DNA of 64,000 nucleotides from Persicaria tinctoria (GCA_037127255.1 JBANSL010000017.1:44215745-44279744), one strand, 5' to 3'. Counted from the stretch's first letter, positions 1 through 11,299 are shown. Notes: generated by a model from the letters alone, not told the origin. A program made the numbers and translations.

Positions 1-704
1 AAATAATTAGTTAGGTGAATAAATGTGGAAAAGGAAAGTTTATCTCTTCTAGATATTTTCCTTGACCACTAAGTAGAAATATTTATCTAGGATTTATTTA
101 GAAATATTATTAGGATTTAATATTTATTTATCTAAAGCCAAAACTCTATCTTTTGCAAAGATAGAATTGACATGCTTTGTTATTTAAACACTTTACTACA
201 TTCAATAAAATTAGATTGGAATTATAATTGAGGAACCCTTTTAAGGATTAAAAGGTTTCCTCGATTCCCAATCCAAAAGCCTTCACAATCAATTTATGTT
301 CTTGTTCATTCATCAATCATCCGATACCAAACCCTAATCCCAAACACAAATCAAACACAAAGGAGAAACCCATCCTGAGAAACTAGCGAACCAGTGTTCC
401 TGTCGCTGAGTCTGCCAGAACCGTCGCCACTGTCCGGGCCGCCCCGCGGCTTCCTTGGCCGCCCCGCGGCCATCCCAGCGCCGTCGCTGCTGATGCATTG
501 CTTCTGTCGTTGTTTCACTGTTGCCCTTTTACTTAGTTTTTATTTGTTTGTTTTTCTTTTCTTTCACAATAGTTTCAAGTCTTTATTGTAATTGCTTGTA
601 AACATCGAGAATAACAAGGATAATTGCAAGATCGGGCCATCAACAAGTTTGGGGTTCTTAATCTTGAGCCCACATGCGAAGGATCGGGTATCCCAAACTT
701 ATCA
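1..704 (+). repeat. 5' LTR (partial)
   Basis: This is colinear with 1999-2703 of the 3' LTR and ends at the CA before the primer site. It contains a locally GC-rich segment (about 430-490) and otherwise AT-rich sequence. No coding function is seen; the 65-codon frame at 394-591 is LTR sequence. Confidence 0.88.
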
Positions 705-706
705 AG

Positions 707-718
707 TGGCATCAGAGC
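707..718 (+). other. Primer binding site, tRNA-iMet type
   Basis: TGGCATCAGAGC lies 2 nt after the LTR end. It differs by one base from TGGTATCAGAGC, the complement of the plant initiator tRNA-Met 3' end used by many plant LTR elements. Confidence 0.8.
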
Positions 719-772
719 CGTAGGTTTTACAAGTTCTTGTCTTTTTCTTGATGTTATTCACAATTTGATTTG

Positions 773-1594
773 ATGACTTGGGAAATTTGGGGCGACTGTG
801 AGGATGATCCCGATCCATTGGATGGATTTTTTGCTTTGGAACGTGCTAAACAACAACGACGCCAACAAGAGTTACGTCGGAGAGCTTGGCTACAACAACA
901 AACCCTAGAGCGTCAACGCGAAGTCAAAAGACGTCAACTTTGGCTTCAACGACAAGAGGAAGAACAACGTCAATTGGAGATTGAAGATAAGAGGTGTCGA
1001 CAACGCTATCAGATTCGGCTTCTCCAACAAAGAGAGGCTGAGGAGGAACGACGCCGAGAGAAAGAACGACGGCGAGAAAAAGAGGCACAAGTTCAAGCGA
1101 AGCTCGAGGAGGACTTGCAGGAATTGGCGAAGGCCATCTCGGATAGAATTTATCAAGCTCTTGCTTCAACCCTCACCCCTGCTCCAGCAGCTATAGTTGC
1201 CTCAACCGACGACGAGGTAATTGAGCCTAAGGAGCCTTCTGTTGATTTCGTTGCCCAGAAAACAGCACAGCGCGTCGAACTTGTTTCGCAGATTCCCGTT
1301 GACTCCGAACCCGGAATTGAGTCAACTCAGTCTTGTTGCGAAGCTGACTCGACGAGCTTTCCAACGGTGGGTCACACGCTGAAAGATTTCTCCCAGAAGG
1401 CATCCGAATCTGATCTGCAAGCCGGCTGTAATTTTCTGCAAGATGATGTGGTTGCTTCTGACGACAACGATGAGGACGTTGGGGACACTTCTCTTGAGTT
1501 AGCTATTGTACCTCTTGAGAATGTTCCTAATGTTGATATTTATGAAGTTCATAGGGTTATTGAGCCTAATGATATTGTTCCTCTTGATTGCTAA
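773..1594 (+). CDS. Coiled-coil protein of non-autonomous LTR element
   Basis: A 273-codon ORF from the first ATG in frame fills most of the internal region. Residues about 25-125 are extremely rich in Arg, Gln and Glu with regular Leu spacing, which predicts a long charged coiled coil. Residues after about 135 are acidic and low in structure (many Ser, Asp, Val, Pro), ending near DIVPLDC. No zinc knuckle, capsid-like helices, DTG or other pol motif is visible, so it is not a normal gag. It may be a degenerate gag-like structural protein or a captured host coding segment. The frame is open over its whole length in an element whose LTRs are about 3.5% diverged, which hints that the protein was selected until recently. 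I do not recognise the family. Confidence 0.6.
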   Translation: MTWEIWGDCEDDPDPLDGFFALERAKQQRRQQELRRRAWLQQQTLERQREVKRRQLWLQRQEEEQRQLEIEDKRCRQRYQIRLLQQREAEEERRREKERRREKEAQVQAKLEEDLQELAKAISDRIYQALASTLTPAPAAIVASTDDEVIEPKEPSVDFVAQKTAQRVELVSQIPVDSEPGIESTQSCCEADSTSFPTVGHTLKDFSQKASESDLQAGCNFLQDDVVASDDNDEDVGDTSLELAIVPLENVPNVDIYEVHRVIEPNDIVPLDC

Positions 1595-1744
1595 ATGTTC
1601 CCTATGACAGGTGTTGTTTTTTAAGGTTCCTTTGCCTCAAATTCTATTGGCGCCATCTCAAGTTGATTGTCAAGGAAGTTACTTTTTAGTGGTTGTTCCT
1701 TCCCCTTTGATCATCAACAACTCGATTCGATGACGAATCGAAGC

Positions 1745-1758
1745 TAAGAAGGGGAGAA
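1745..1758 (+). other. Polypurine tract
   Basis: Almost all purine (ends AAGGGGAGAA) and directly abuts the TGATGC start of the 3' LTR, the expected position for plus-strand priming. Confidence 0.75.
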
Positions 1759-2703
1759 TGATGCGGATCAAGATGGCCTTCTGTGGGTCAAACAATGATC
1801 TTGATCCAGGCGAGCTCTCAAGAATGATTTGAGGGCAATTGATGGCAAAGAAGGTCTTCCTCAAGAGAAAGAAGAAGGCACCACCATGGATTAAGGAAAA
1901 GATATTATTTTATTATTATTATTATTTTTTTTTTAGTTATTTCCATATTTAGTAACTCCTATGTAGTTGGAGCTATTTATGAAATGCCTTATTTTTAGAA
2001 ATACTTAGTTAGGTGAATAAATGTGGAAAAGGAAAGTTTATCTCTTCTAGATATTTTCCTTGACCACTAAGTAGAAATATTTATCTAGGATTTATTTAGA
2101 AATATTATTAGGATTTAATATTTATTTATCTAAAGCCAAAACTCTATCTTTTGCAAAGATAGAATTGACATGCTTTTTTATTTAAACACTTTACTACATT
2201 CAATAAAATTAGATTGGAATTATAACTGAGGAACCCTTTTAGGATTAAAAGGTTCCCTCGATTCCCAATCCAAAAGCCTTCGCAATCAATTTATGTTCTT
2301 GTTCATTCATCAATCATCCGATACCAAACCCTAATCCCAAACACAAATCAAACACAAAGGAGAAACCCATCCTGAGAAACCGTCACTGAACCAGTATTCC
2401 TGTCGCTGAGTCTGCCAGAATCGTCGCCACTGTCCGGGCCGCCCCGTGGCTTCCTTGTCCGCCCCGCGGCCATCCCAGCGCCGTCGCTGATTCTGCATTG
2501 CTTCTGTCGCTGTTTCACTGTTGCCCTTTTACTTAGTTTTTATTTGTTTGTTTTTCTTTTCTTTCACAATAGTTTCAAGTCTTTATTGTAATTGATTGTA
2601 AACATCGAGAATAACAAGGATAATTGCAAGATCGGGCCATCAACAAGTTTGGGGTTCTTGATCTGATCCCACAGGCGAAGGATCGGGTATCCCAAACGTA
2701 TCA
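1759..2703 (+). repeat. 3' LTR, 945 bp
   Basis: Starts TG and ends CA, preceded by the purine tract. Sequence from 1999 onward repeats window positions 1-704. The right boundary is precise because MULE transposase coding sequence resumes immediately. Confidence 0.88.
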
Positions 2704-3448
2704 GAAAATGTTCACAAAAGCAGCAGAGAGTTACACTATCCAAGAGTTCAACAACTACCTTGCACAAATTGAAGCAACCTGCCCAAAACTATCAGAATAT
2801 CTGTTGTCAGCAGGTTTTGATAAATAGGCCAGAGCACATTCAAAGTGTGATAGATACAACATGATGACATCCAACAATGCTGAGAGCTTGAACTCCGTTT
2901 TCAAAGAGAAAAGGGATTATCCCATTGTGGCACTTGTGGAGTTTGCTAGAGAAAAGCTCACATCATGGTTCCTGGATAGAAGAGAGAAAGCACTGGCAAA
3001 CCATGACCGAATAACTCCTAAGATCCTTAAGGTGATAAGACAATCACAAGAGCAAGTTGGAGTATGTAGAGTAGAAAGGATGAATGAATCACAATTTGAG
3101 ATCAATGGTCAAGGAGCTGTAGCTATAGTTGATCTATCAGCGAGAACATGTACGTGCAGAGTATTTGATGTCGAGAAAATACCTTGTGTACATGCTCTAG
3201 CAGCCATTACACACATAAAAGCAAATGTGTCTGATTTTGTTGCAAAATTTTACAGCAATGACGCTTGGTGTATGGCATATGCAGAAATAATATATCCAGT
3301 GTTGGATGAAGATGAAGGAAACATCCTTAATGTGATCAAATCTATCAACTGTTACCCCCCAGTAGTAAGAAAGAGAGCAGGAAGACCACCTACAAATAGA
3401 AAGCTTTCATTGGGAGAGTACAAGAGGAGGATGAAGCATTCAAAATAA
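2704..3448 (+). pseudogene. MULE (Mutator-like) transposase, C-terminal part
   Basis: The frame reads through 2708-3448 with one internal stop (TAG, 2825-2827) at a place where the family has Trp, followed by RYN and NNAESLNSVF, a hallmark of plant MuDR/MULE transposases. A SWIM zinc finger is present (CTC, nine residues, then CVH) and an AT-hook-like GRP core lies near the C-terminus. SWIM-containing MULE transposases bind terminal repeats and cut DNA through an upstream DDE domain; that domain would lie left of the inserted LTR element and is not in the window. The gene is therefore broken twice, by the retrotransposon and by the TAG. The frame after the TAG is clean for over 200 codons, so decay is recent. 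Positions 3449-3629 hold only AT-rich sequence. Confidence 0.88.
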
Positions 3449-3629
3449 GACTGCCAGCACAATTTCTGTCATCAGTATTATATAAGAATAATGTTAGTAG
3501 ATAATACAGTTTATAAATTTGTAAATGACATTTATTTTTGAAAATAAACATTAATTCAATACTATAGAATAAAATTTGAAATTTTACCATGTAATAATAC
3601 AAGTTTGTATACTATTTTCCATCTATGTC

Positions 3630-4480
3630 ATAAATAGATAAAAATAAAATCTTGTTGCAAACAAAGTGTTATTTTGTGCAATATATAAACAATCGTTGAG
3701 AAAAAATAAGGTGACGTTGAGCAAGTTCCCCCCAATCATAATATGTTGTGCAATTTTATTCTATTGATGAGCAAAAATAAGACTATGTTGAGCAATAATC
3801 TATTAAGCAACTATGAAAACATAATTAGATAAAACTAAGATCTTGTTGCAAACAAAGTGTCGTTGTGTGCAATATATGTACTATCGTTGAGCAAAAATAA
3901 AGTGATGTTGAACAAGTTTTCCCCATTCGTAATATGTTGTGTAGTTTTATTCTATTGATGAGCAAAAATAAGACCATGTTGAGCAATAATCTATTAAGCA
4001 ACTATGAGAGCATAAATAGATAAAAATAAGATCTTGTTGCAAACAAAGTGTCGTTGTGTGCAATATATAAACTATCGGTGAGCAAAAATAAGGTGATGTT
4101 GAGCAAGTTCTCCCCAATCATAATATGTTGTGCAATTTTACTCTATTGATGAGCAAAAATAAGACCATGTTGAGCAATAACCTATTAAGCAACTATGAAA
4201 ACATAATTAGATAAAACTAAGATCTTGTTGCAAACAAAGTGTCGTTGTGTGCAATATATGTACTATCGTTGAGCAAAAATAAGGTGATGTTGAGCAAGTT
4301 TTCCCCATTCGTAATATGTCGTGCAATTTTATTCTATTGATGAGCAAAAATTTATCAAGCAACTATCAAACCATATATAAAGAAGGTAAGAACATGGTTC
4401 TAACAAATTCACAAGGGTCAAGCGTTGTGCAAATATAAACTATTGTTGAGCAAGAATAATACGATGTTGAGCAAATTTAA
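3630..4480 (+). repeat. 191-bp tandem array (array 1)
   Basis: The string TCTTGTTGCA recurs at 3650, 3841, 4032 and 4223, giving a constant 191-bp period over four copies, the last partly decayed. Within each unit the phrase TTGAGCAAAAATAAG occurs twice, so the unit has an internal half-repeat. Placed directly after a MULE transposase and before a Ulp1-like gene, it could be the subterminal repeat region of a MULE. Related arrays occur at 10935-11290 and 13380-14030. The stretch 4481-4758 is AT-rich and then becomes the presumed promoter and leader of the next gene. Confidence 0.85.
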
Positions 4481-4758
4481 GGTATGAAATTATATGTAAA
4501 ATAATAAGAAATAAATAAAGTCTCACAAAATTCCTGATTTTTGGGAAACAAAAAAGAAAGAAAAGGAAAACGGTTTTCCTAAAAAAATATAAAAAGCAAA
4601 CAATGTAAATGCGTAAAACGCTGTTCACGTTCGAGAAATTCTCCATCACTTTCATTTAGTTTCATTCTCCAGCTAAATCTACTCTCTCCATTTCTCTGCG
4701 ATATTTCTTGGGGCTTGATTTTAGACTTGTAAGGAGGAGATCTATCAAATACATCAAC

Positions 4759-7700
4759 ATGTCTTCAGATCCGAAAGGTTTGATTTCGTGTTTTCTGTGT
4801 ATTAAAGTTTAAATTAGAACGAGTCCTGTTTAGGGCTTAGTTTTTCACAAAAATTTGGAAAATCGCACTTATTCAATCGAATTTAATGTTTATAATCAAG
4901 CAGTTATTCAGCCTTACAAGAGCTACCATTGGTATTTCAATTACTTTCGCATAATAAATTGAAGTTAAAGTGATTAATCTGGAGGCTGAATTTGGGAATT
5001 AGAGAATTTGGGAATTTGGGAATTTGTTCGGCATAAACTACGGTTTCTTACAATGTCATTTCTTCAATTATATTTGTATAAATTGATTGTAAGTGTTCAT
5101 TTTATAGGTAAACGTCCGCAGAGTGTAAGTGATTCACTTGTTCTACACAGTCCAAATAGAAATTTGAAGAGATCAAAACGATCTGGAGTTAAACCTCCAG
5201 TAGTTGATTTATCTAGATATTCACCTCCCTTCAAGGATGAACTGTCTGTTGATACTGAGCCTGGTAATTCCTTCGAAGTAGGAGAGGGTTGTAGATCACT
5301 TGAATCCAAAGATTCACAACCACTTGTAAGAAAAAACAGTAAGAGAGAAGTGCACCCTGCGATTGATCTTCCTGTTAGCACTGTTGTTGTGGAGACCATT
5401 GAAATTGCAAGGTTGGAAAACCATTCACCTAATGAGACGGTTGTTCAACATGTAAACCCAATTGTGCATATCATAACATCTGATGAGCAAATAGATACCA
5501 CTGACATACAACTTATCGCAGAAAACAAGCAGCTGATTGTGAGGAAAGAGAGAAACACTAGACAAAAAAAATTTCCCATCATTGAAATCACGGTCAAGCC
5601 CACGCTTGCTGGTGTCGTCCTTGAGAAAAATGAATGCCAAGCAAAAGAAATTGATTGAGGATATTGGCTTTGGATTTTTGTTCAACTTGGATATTGTTAC
5701 CCTACCACTGTGTCTTTCATATTGGTTAGTGGATCAGTTTGACCCTAACAAGTGTTGCTTGGTGTTGGCTAATGGAGGCGAACTTGAAATTGCAGAAATA
5801 GACGTGCATATCACAATGGGATTCCCAATGGGGAAATTTTTAGTGGGAAGAAAATTAGCTAAAGAGAATTTCAGTCTTGTGCAAGAGTGGAAAACCACAT
5901 TTGATGTCCAGGACAATATAACAACAGCTATGGTTATGGAAAAATTGATAGCTGACACTGACTGTGGTGATCAATTCCTTCTGATCTTTATTGTTATACT
6001 GGACTCTATCTTGATTGATACACTAGGAAACGGGCATGCCAACCATAGTTTAATAAGAGTAGTTCCTGAATTGGGTGACCTGAAAGACCTAAATTGGTGT
6101 GCTCTTGTGTTGGAAAGTTTAGTCGATGCAAAAAGAAGCTGGGAAAAGAACAAGAATGGCCATTTTAGAGGGCCTCTATTATTCTTGGTTGTAAGTATTT
6201 TTTTCAAACATTTGCTCTGATGTTAACTTAATTTCTTTACCATGTCTAGGTAGTACAAATGTCACCCCCCTACTTTTATCTACATGTCTACAGTATTCTT
6301 TATGTCAGCATTCCCTGCTCCATCGTTATACTAATATATGTTTATCCCCTTGGTGTGTCAGTTGTTTTACATGGATAGGGTGAAATTATTCACAAGCACA
6401 ACGCTAAGAAGAATGACTCGTTCTTTCCCAGTTTTCGTTGGCATAAATTACAAAATCTTGCGCAAACGAGAAACTGATGCTATAAGTACTGGAGGCTTTG
6501 GATGTGGCTTAGTCCGGGATTGCCAAGTTGTTCCTCAACATCAAGACGTACCATCTACAGCTTGTCCACACACTACTGCAGAAAACGATGAAGGCACCAG
6601 TCACCCTGCGGCTCCAGAAAAACAGCCGCCCCCAGTTGAGGTCTATATGAATTATTTAAACCAATTCAATGTAATATAAGTACAGTATAGCAATGTTCTG
6701 ATATTTACTGATGACTTTTTATTCTTATTTTTTATATGATGCTATCTTCTAGAGTTGGATAAAGTTGTTTGCTCAAAAGACTTCTGCACTTGCATCTGCT
6801 ATTTTGGATTTTGCTGAGTGGTATACGAAAGTCCCGATTGAACTACAACATGATGACAAAGTGAAAAGACTTCTACATGGAGCAAACCAGCTTTTAGGGA
6901 TGGAAAATGTCAATTTTGAGGCTCCTACGGCTACGGATGCTGATGACATGTCAAATATGAATGACCCTGTAAGCCCATATTTTACCGAATCCCAAGAGAA
7001 ATTCTGGGCAGACCCTGTTATATTAGATTGCATTACTCATATCGAAATGGCATATCAGAACAAGCAAAAAATGAAATCAAATATCAAAGTGGACAGGGAA
7101 TTTTCCTTTGATATATTTCTAGATGATCCCGTTTTTAAGAAAGATGAAGGGACATCATTAAACATATCGGTTGAAATGAAGAATGCTAATGAAGCAACCC
7201 AGGCTCCCCCAGACAGCCATGGCCAGTCTCCAATACAACAGGGTGTTGAAGCTACTCCTAATCCCCTACCCACTCAATTTAAAGCTGATACTCCACCAGT
7301 GAACCCTTTGGGAGATACAATAAAATGCATTCCCCCCGCTGCCTTGCCACCAAGAAGGTCGCCACGGATCAACATAGTTGATGGAAATGCTGCAGAACAA
7401 CTTAATAACATTAAGAGAAAAGAAGCTACAAGGAGAGCACATAAACCTTCTGCATCTTTGAGAAGCCCATATTACTCGCGTGTTGTTGACATTACAGATT
7501 CTATCTCTGAAATTGAGCGCACTATTTCAGCCTATTTAGCAATGAAAACACCTCACAACATGTAAGTTCATTTTAAACTTAATTTTCTTAATGTATGTTC
7601 AGTTACAAGTAAAAGATTATTTTCATATAATCCATCTTCAAAATGATTGACATTGCAGGGAAATTTTGTTTAGGCACAAGTCTGTTGAAATTGTTAGAAC

Positions 7701-8782
7701 AGACATGGCTACGCTTGAGGATGAAACCCACTTGTCTAGTGTCATTATTGATGCATGGACAGCTATCCTCAACCACAAGGAACAGTATAAAAGTGCTCAA
7801 TCACCAGCAAGACTATTTGTCAATATCAACAAAACTGTAATATTTTTACAATTTTATCTTTCGATTACACTCCATTGTTAGCCGTTATTACAATTCGTCT
7901 GTTTTTTTTTACTAATTTCTATTCTTAATCTAGTTTAATGTAGAGAGTGTATCATTACGAGCTTGTGATGAACAGTTCTAGAGGTTTAACCTCCACATTG
8001 ATACTGTATTGTCATTGTCACCACATCTTTCTTTGAAGGATATAGGCATGGTACTCCCTTGCAATTAAATAAATAAAGTTCACAAGACCAATCACTAATG
8101 TTTATTTGTTTTTTATTATGTTGATTAGATTGTATTTGGGGTTGAACGAACAACGGACTATGTTATGGTTGTCTTCAACTTTAAAAACAAAGTGGTCCAA
8201 ATTGTTGATGTCTCACCATCTTGCGCTGATCCAATTAGCCCCTTCCCATCACCCTTTGAATGTTTGGTAAGTTTTACTACTGATATCTAATATTTCTTTC
8301 CTTGTCTTAATTTCATTTAAATATCAACTCATTTTATAATTAAAATTACATGAATTATAATTCAATCCATGCAGGGAGATATGCTGATTGCTTATCTAAC
8401 AGATAAGGGACTCCGAGCAAAGGCAGAAATAGTGTCAGCTGCACCATCATCAAAAGTCCCCATCACATGGGCTGGAGAGGAGAAAGTTCAACATTCTGGG
8501 GTATGCCTCATGCGCCACATGGAGACCTTCTTTGGGACAGAGAGAGGGTACAAGTGTGGATTGGAAAAGGGCAATTTCAAGAATATTTCAAAGATAGGGG
8601 TGAAGTTTCTGACAGATATAGTATGCTCAGAGTTGAATGAAGTGAACGCAGATGTTGTGAAGGCAGCAAAATCTCATGCAAGAATGACTTCAAAAGGAAT
8701 TCAGGGACATAAACTAAATCTTGGTTTATTTGCAAACTTTGGAATGTATTTTGGTGTAGATAGTTATGTACTCTGCTTCTGA
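4759..8782 (+). pseudogene. Ulp1-like protease gene, catalytically dead and frame-broken
   Basis: An eight-exon model fits GT/AG junctions and frame: 4759-4777, 5108-6190, 6362-6670, 6753-7561, 7659-7836, 7934-8050, 8129-8266, 8375-8782. Exon 2 ends in the N-terminal domain typical of plant transposon-associated Ulp1-like proteins (SSPRLL, then EDIGFG, then a WLVDQFD segment). Exons 5-8 encode the C48 cysteine-protease fold. Ulp1 enzymes remove SUMO with a His-Asp-Cys triad. Here the His position reads TTDYV, the Asp survives (QIVDVS), and the expected DCGVF reads HSGVC, so His and Cys are gone. Two lesions break the frame: a shift by one near an A8 run (5564-5571) and an in-frame TAG (7979-7981). 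A Pro-rich linker with RRSPR fills exon 4. All splice sites remain usable. The 3' flank 8783-9233 has no gene. Confidence 0.8.
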
Positions 8783-9233
8783 ACAATTTTCTCGTACCAA
8801 TTAAGACAGTTGTTGTCCCTGTGGTCAGTTTTCTCGTACCCGTTAAGACATTTGTTTTCCCTGTGCTTTTTTGATGGATAGTATTTGTCAAGATGCATAC
8901 AACTATAACTGCTTCTAAACAGTTGTGTTTGTTCTTCAATGTGTCAGCACAATTCTCTGCCCCGGTAAACAGTGTCAACACTACTTTTACCAAAACAATC
9001 CACAAACTAATCAAATGTGTCCGCAGTATCACAAGAGATAGACGTAAAACTTCAGTAACAATTTATAATTTGAAATATGAGGAAGGAAATTACAAAATAA
9101 TTATATGATTATTATGATATTAATATGTTGCATAATATCTTTAGGATGGAACACATATAAACTAAAATAACAAAAAAAAATACATTCAACATATAAATAA
9201 GTACCAATGTTATCACTTATTAATATAGTATAA

Positions 9234-9699
9234 CTACAGTCCTAAGAAGTCATCAATCTTCTTCCTCCTTTCCATTTCTGCATCTAAAACCTCTTTAACA
9301 CACCCCATTAGATTGTCCTTTGCGTCTTCAAACAACTGTCTTTGATTGCCCAGTTCTCTTTCCATCTGTATAAAAGATAAAATAGAAGACTCAATCACAG
9401 TATGGAAAAATATTTATGGATAAAACTTCAAATATCACCTTTGATAATGCTTCACCGTCTTCATCTTTGGACGCAATCCGAATGTGATGTTCATTTCCTA
9501 TTATTGATCTTTGGGATTCCTCATATAATGTGTAATGAACCACGACGGCTTCCAACAACTCGGCCCTGCGAGCCTCTTTGTTAGTCTCGCATGCTTCATC
9601 AACTAGATTCATGTGATAACCACAGTAAACAACGCCATCCAGCACGTCCATCAATTGATGGAAACTCATGCAAAACCCGACAGTGTTACCATAGTTCAT
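9234..9699 (-). CDS. Small two-exon helical protein, unknown
   Basis: Exon 1 (9699-9439) and exon 2 (9365-9234) join in phase 0 across a short GT/AG intron and give about 130 residues. The ATG at 9699 was chosen because it follows a plausible leader with a TATA box about 108 bp upstream. The protein is mostly predicted helix: a middle segment rich in Glu, Ala and Leu and a C-terminal segment rich in Met, Glu, Arg and Lys that ends DDFLGL. I see no signal peptide, membrane segment, Cys/His cluster or catalytic motif, and I do not recognise the family. It sits tail-to-tail with the plus-strand Ulp1-like gene and on the same strand as the RING-H2 genes. It might be cargo of the same transposon or a decayed fragment of a larger gene. 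Confidence 0.45.
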
Positions 9700-9806
9700 C
9701 TTTTTAGAGAGGGATGTGTTAGCAGTGTGGTTAAAGGGTCTGGTATACTGATTTCTATTAAAACCAGTTTTCAGACGCCAATGGATAACAAAGAATGATA
9801 AATGGA

Positions 9807-9814
9807 TATATATA
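9807..9814 (-). promoter_or_regulatory. Candidate TATA box for the small gene
   Basis: Minus-strand CCTATATATATCC lies about 108 bp before the ATG at 9699, a normal plant spacing for TATA plus leader. No other promoter element was identified. Confidence 0.4.
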
Positions 9815-9899
9815 GGCAACAATTAGACAGTTTTTATCTTGTAATAGTTATTTGTGACAGTTCATTACAGAGTAACTATAAAAAAAACTATCAAAACTG

Positions 9900-10400
9900 T
9901 AAAACTATAAACTGAAAATGGATTACAGTTATTTGAGTTACAATTATCGTTGGTGGACATTAACTAACTCGTGTCAACACTACTTTTGGCCTTATCCACC
10001 TAGTGTCATCACAAAAACTTCAAAAAACAGAAAACAGCCAAAATTATAAGAATAGTGTCACCAATAGATCCAACTACTCTAACCAACAATGTAAACAATG
10101 TAACAAAAGACTTTGAACACTTGCCAATTCGTGTAAAAGCATACACTTGAAAATCACAAAAAGAATACAAGCCCAGGGTCTCAAGTAAATGTACCTAATA
10201 TCAGTGTCAGCGCTACTTTGGGACTTACCCAAGTAGTGTCACACACATAAGTTTCAATATCAGAAAATGTCAAACCATAAACTTCAATAGCAGAAACCAC
10301 CAATATGATCAACTAGTGTCACATCAAATGTCCTACTTAAATATCGAAGATTACTATAATTTGAATAGAAATCAGAAAGAAATGTGATCAAGGATAAATT
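9900..10400. repeat. Diverged GTGTCA-type repeats, block 1
   Basis: The phrases CTAGTGTCA, GTGTCAACACTACTTT and CAGTGTCAGCGCTACTTT recur at loose spacing of about 120-250 bp, each with a similar AC-rich surround. Copies are too diverged for a fixed period by eye. The same family recurs at 11300-12110 and about 14040-14110. Confidence 0.55.
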
Positions 10401-10472
10401 TCATTCATAAAATGTATTTTAGGTTACATCAGTACCATACAAAATTACATACTGCACTTATATCATATACAA

Positions 10473-10934
10473 CTAGAGTTCTGCTCGGCAAAGAGGACAG
10501 TTGTTTTGAACTAAAAGCCAAGATCGTAAACAATTTGGATGAAAGTGATGTTGGCATGGCGTTTGAAGAACTGGATCTGACTCCAACATTGGAAGCAGGC
10601 ATATTGTACATTCTTCATCATCAAGATCAAGGTGATATATCTCCCTTAATCCGTCAACATCCATAGGCTCTGGAGGTGCTGGATGATCTGCTTGGTCAAC
10701 CTCCATATGAATGTCATCGTTTATGTCGGACTCATAGCTTGAATCAAACGAAGAGTCGTCATAAAAATGTACATTGATGGTGATGTTGGAGCAAAGACCA
10801 TACTCAACAAGATCAGCATCGACATCAAACCAACTTCTAGTGTAATCCATTAGAAGCCGATTGGCTACCTGGTTTCTAACCTCAACAGTTACTTCTGCAT
10901 CCTGCAACACTTTGTTGCAGCGGGCTAGACTCAT
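10473..10934 (-). CDS. RING-H2 finger protein (E3 ligase-like)
   Basis: A 153-codon intron-free ORF ends in a complete RING-H2 finger. The order is CTIC, then 13 residues, CQHHFHPNC, then a Trp-containing spacer and CPLC, with the ligands in standard C3H2C3 spacing. RING-H2 proteins bring an E2 and a substrate together for ubiquitin transfer. Residues about 1-60 form a second conserved block (VRNQVAN, LMDYT, VEYGL) shared with the paralogue at 12309-12953, so it is a real domain, not filler. An acidic linker joins the two. The chosen ATG lies only a few bases from satellite-like sequence (GAGCAAAAATAA), and the paralogue has about 60 more N-terminal residues, so this copy looks 5'-truncated but with an open frame. 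Substrate unknown. Confidence 0.75.
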   Translation of the reverse strand: MSLARCNKVLQDAEVTVEVRNQVANRLLMDYTRSWFDVDADLVEYGLCSNITINVHFYDDSSFDSSYESDINDDIHMEVDQADHPAPPEPMDVDGLREIYHLDLDDEECTICLLPMLESDPVLQTPCQHHFHPNCLRSWLLVQNNCPLCRAEL

Positions 10935-11290
10935 TATGATGAGCAAAAATAATAACATGATGCAAAAACAAAATTAATGGAAAATTATAAAATTATATTC
11001 ACAAAAAATATAATCATTATGAGAATATTTCAAAAGGATCGATTGTTGTGCAACTATAAACTACTATTGAGCAAAAATAAGGCAATGTTGAGCAAAATTA
11101 CACCAATCACCCCACACATTGTGCAACTTTATTCTATCATTGAGAAAATTAAGACCACGCTGTGGAACACTCTATTAAGAAACTATAAAATTATATTGAC
11201 AAATAAAATTGAATCATAATGGACAAAATTTCACAAGTCTCAAGTGTGATGCAAAAATAATCTATTGTTGAGAAAATATAAATTACACAA
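10935..11290 (+). repeat. Array-1-type satellite fragment
   Basis: It contains GTTGTGCAACTATAAACTA, TTGAGCAAAAATAAGG and TGTGCAACTTTATTCTA in the same order as one 191-bp unit of the 3.63-4.48 kb array, in the same orientation, diverged and covering roughly one and a half units. Confidence 0.65.
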
Positions 11291-11299
11291 CATACACTC

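Larger units (their letters stand above)
1..2703 (+). mobile_element. Non-autonomous LTR retrotransposon, 5' end outside window
   Basis: Two long direct repeats (1-704 and 1759-2703) bracket about 1.05 kb. A tRNA-iMet-type primer site follows the first repeat and a purine tract precedes the second, so this is an LTR retrotransposon read on the plus strand. The complete LTR is 945 bp and starts TGATGC and ends TATCA, so about 240 bp of the 5' LTR lie left of the window. The internal region has one ORF without gag, protease, RT or integrase motifs, so the element must rely on proteins of another element. About 25 differences over 704 bp were counted by eye between LTRs (roughly 3.5%), so it is not very recent. 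It interrupts a MULE transposase gene whose sequence resumes at 2704; the 5-bp target duplication cannot be checked because the left flank is missing. Confidence 0.88.

Noticed and set aside
4440..4655. 71-codon minus-strand hydrophobic ORF
   Set aside because: AT-rich sequence giving Phe/Leu/Ile text by composition, next to a tandem array.
8577..9032. 151-codon minus-strand ORF
   Set aside because: Antisense to the last Ulp1-like exon and its 3' flank, low complexity.
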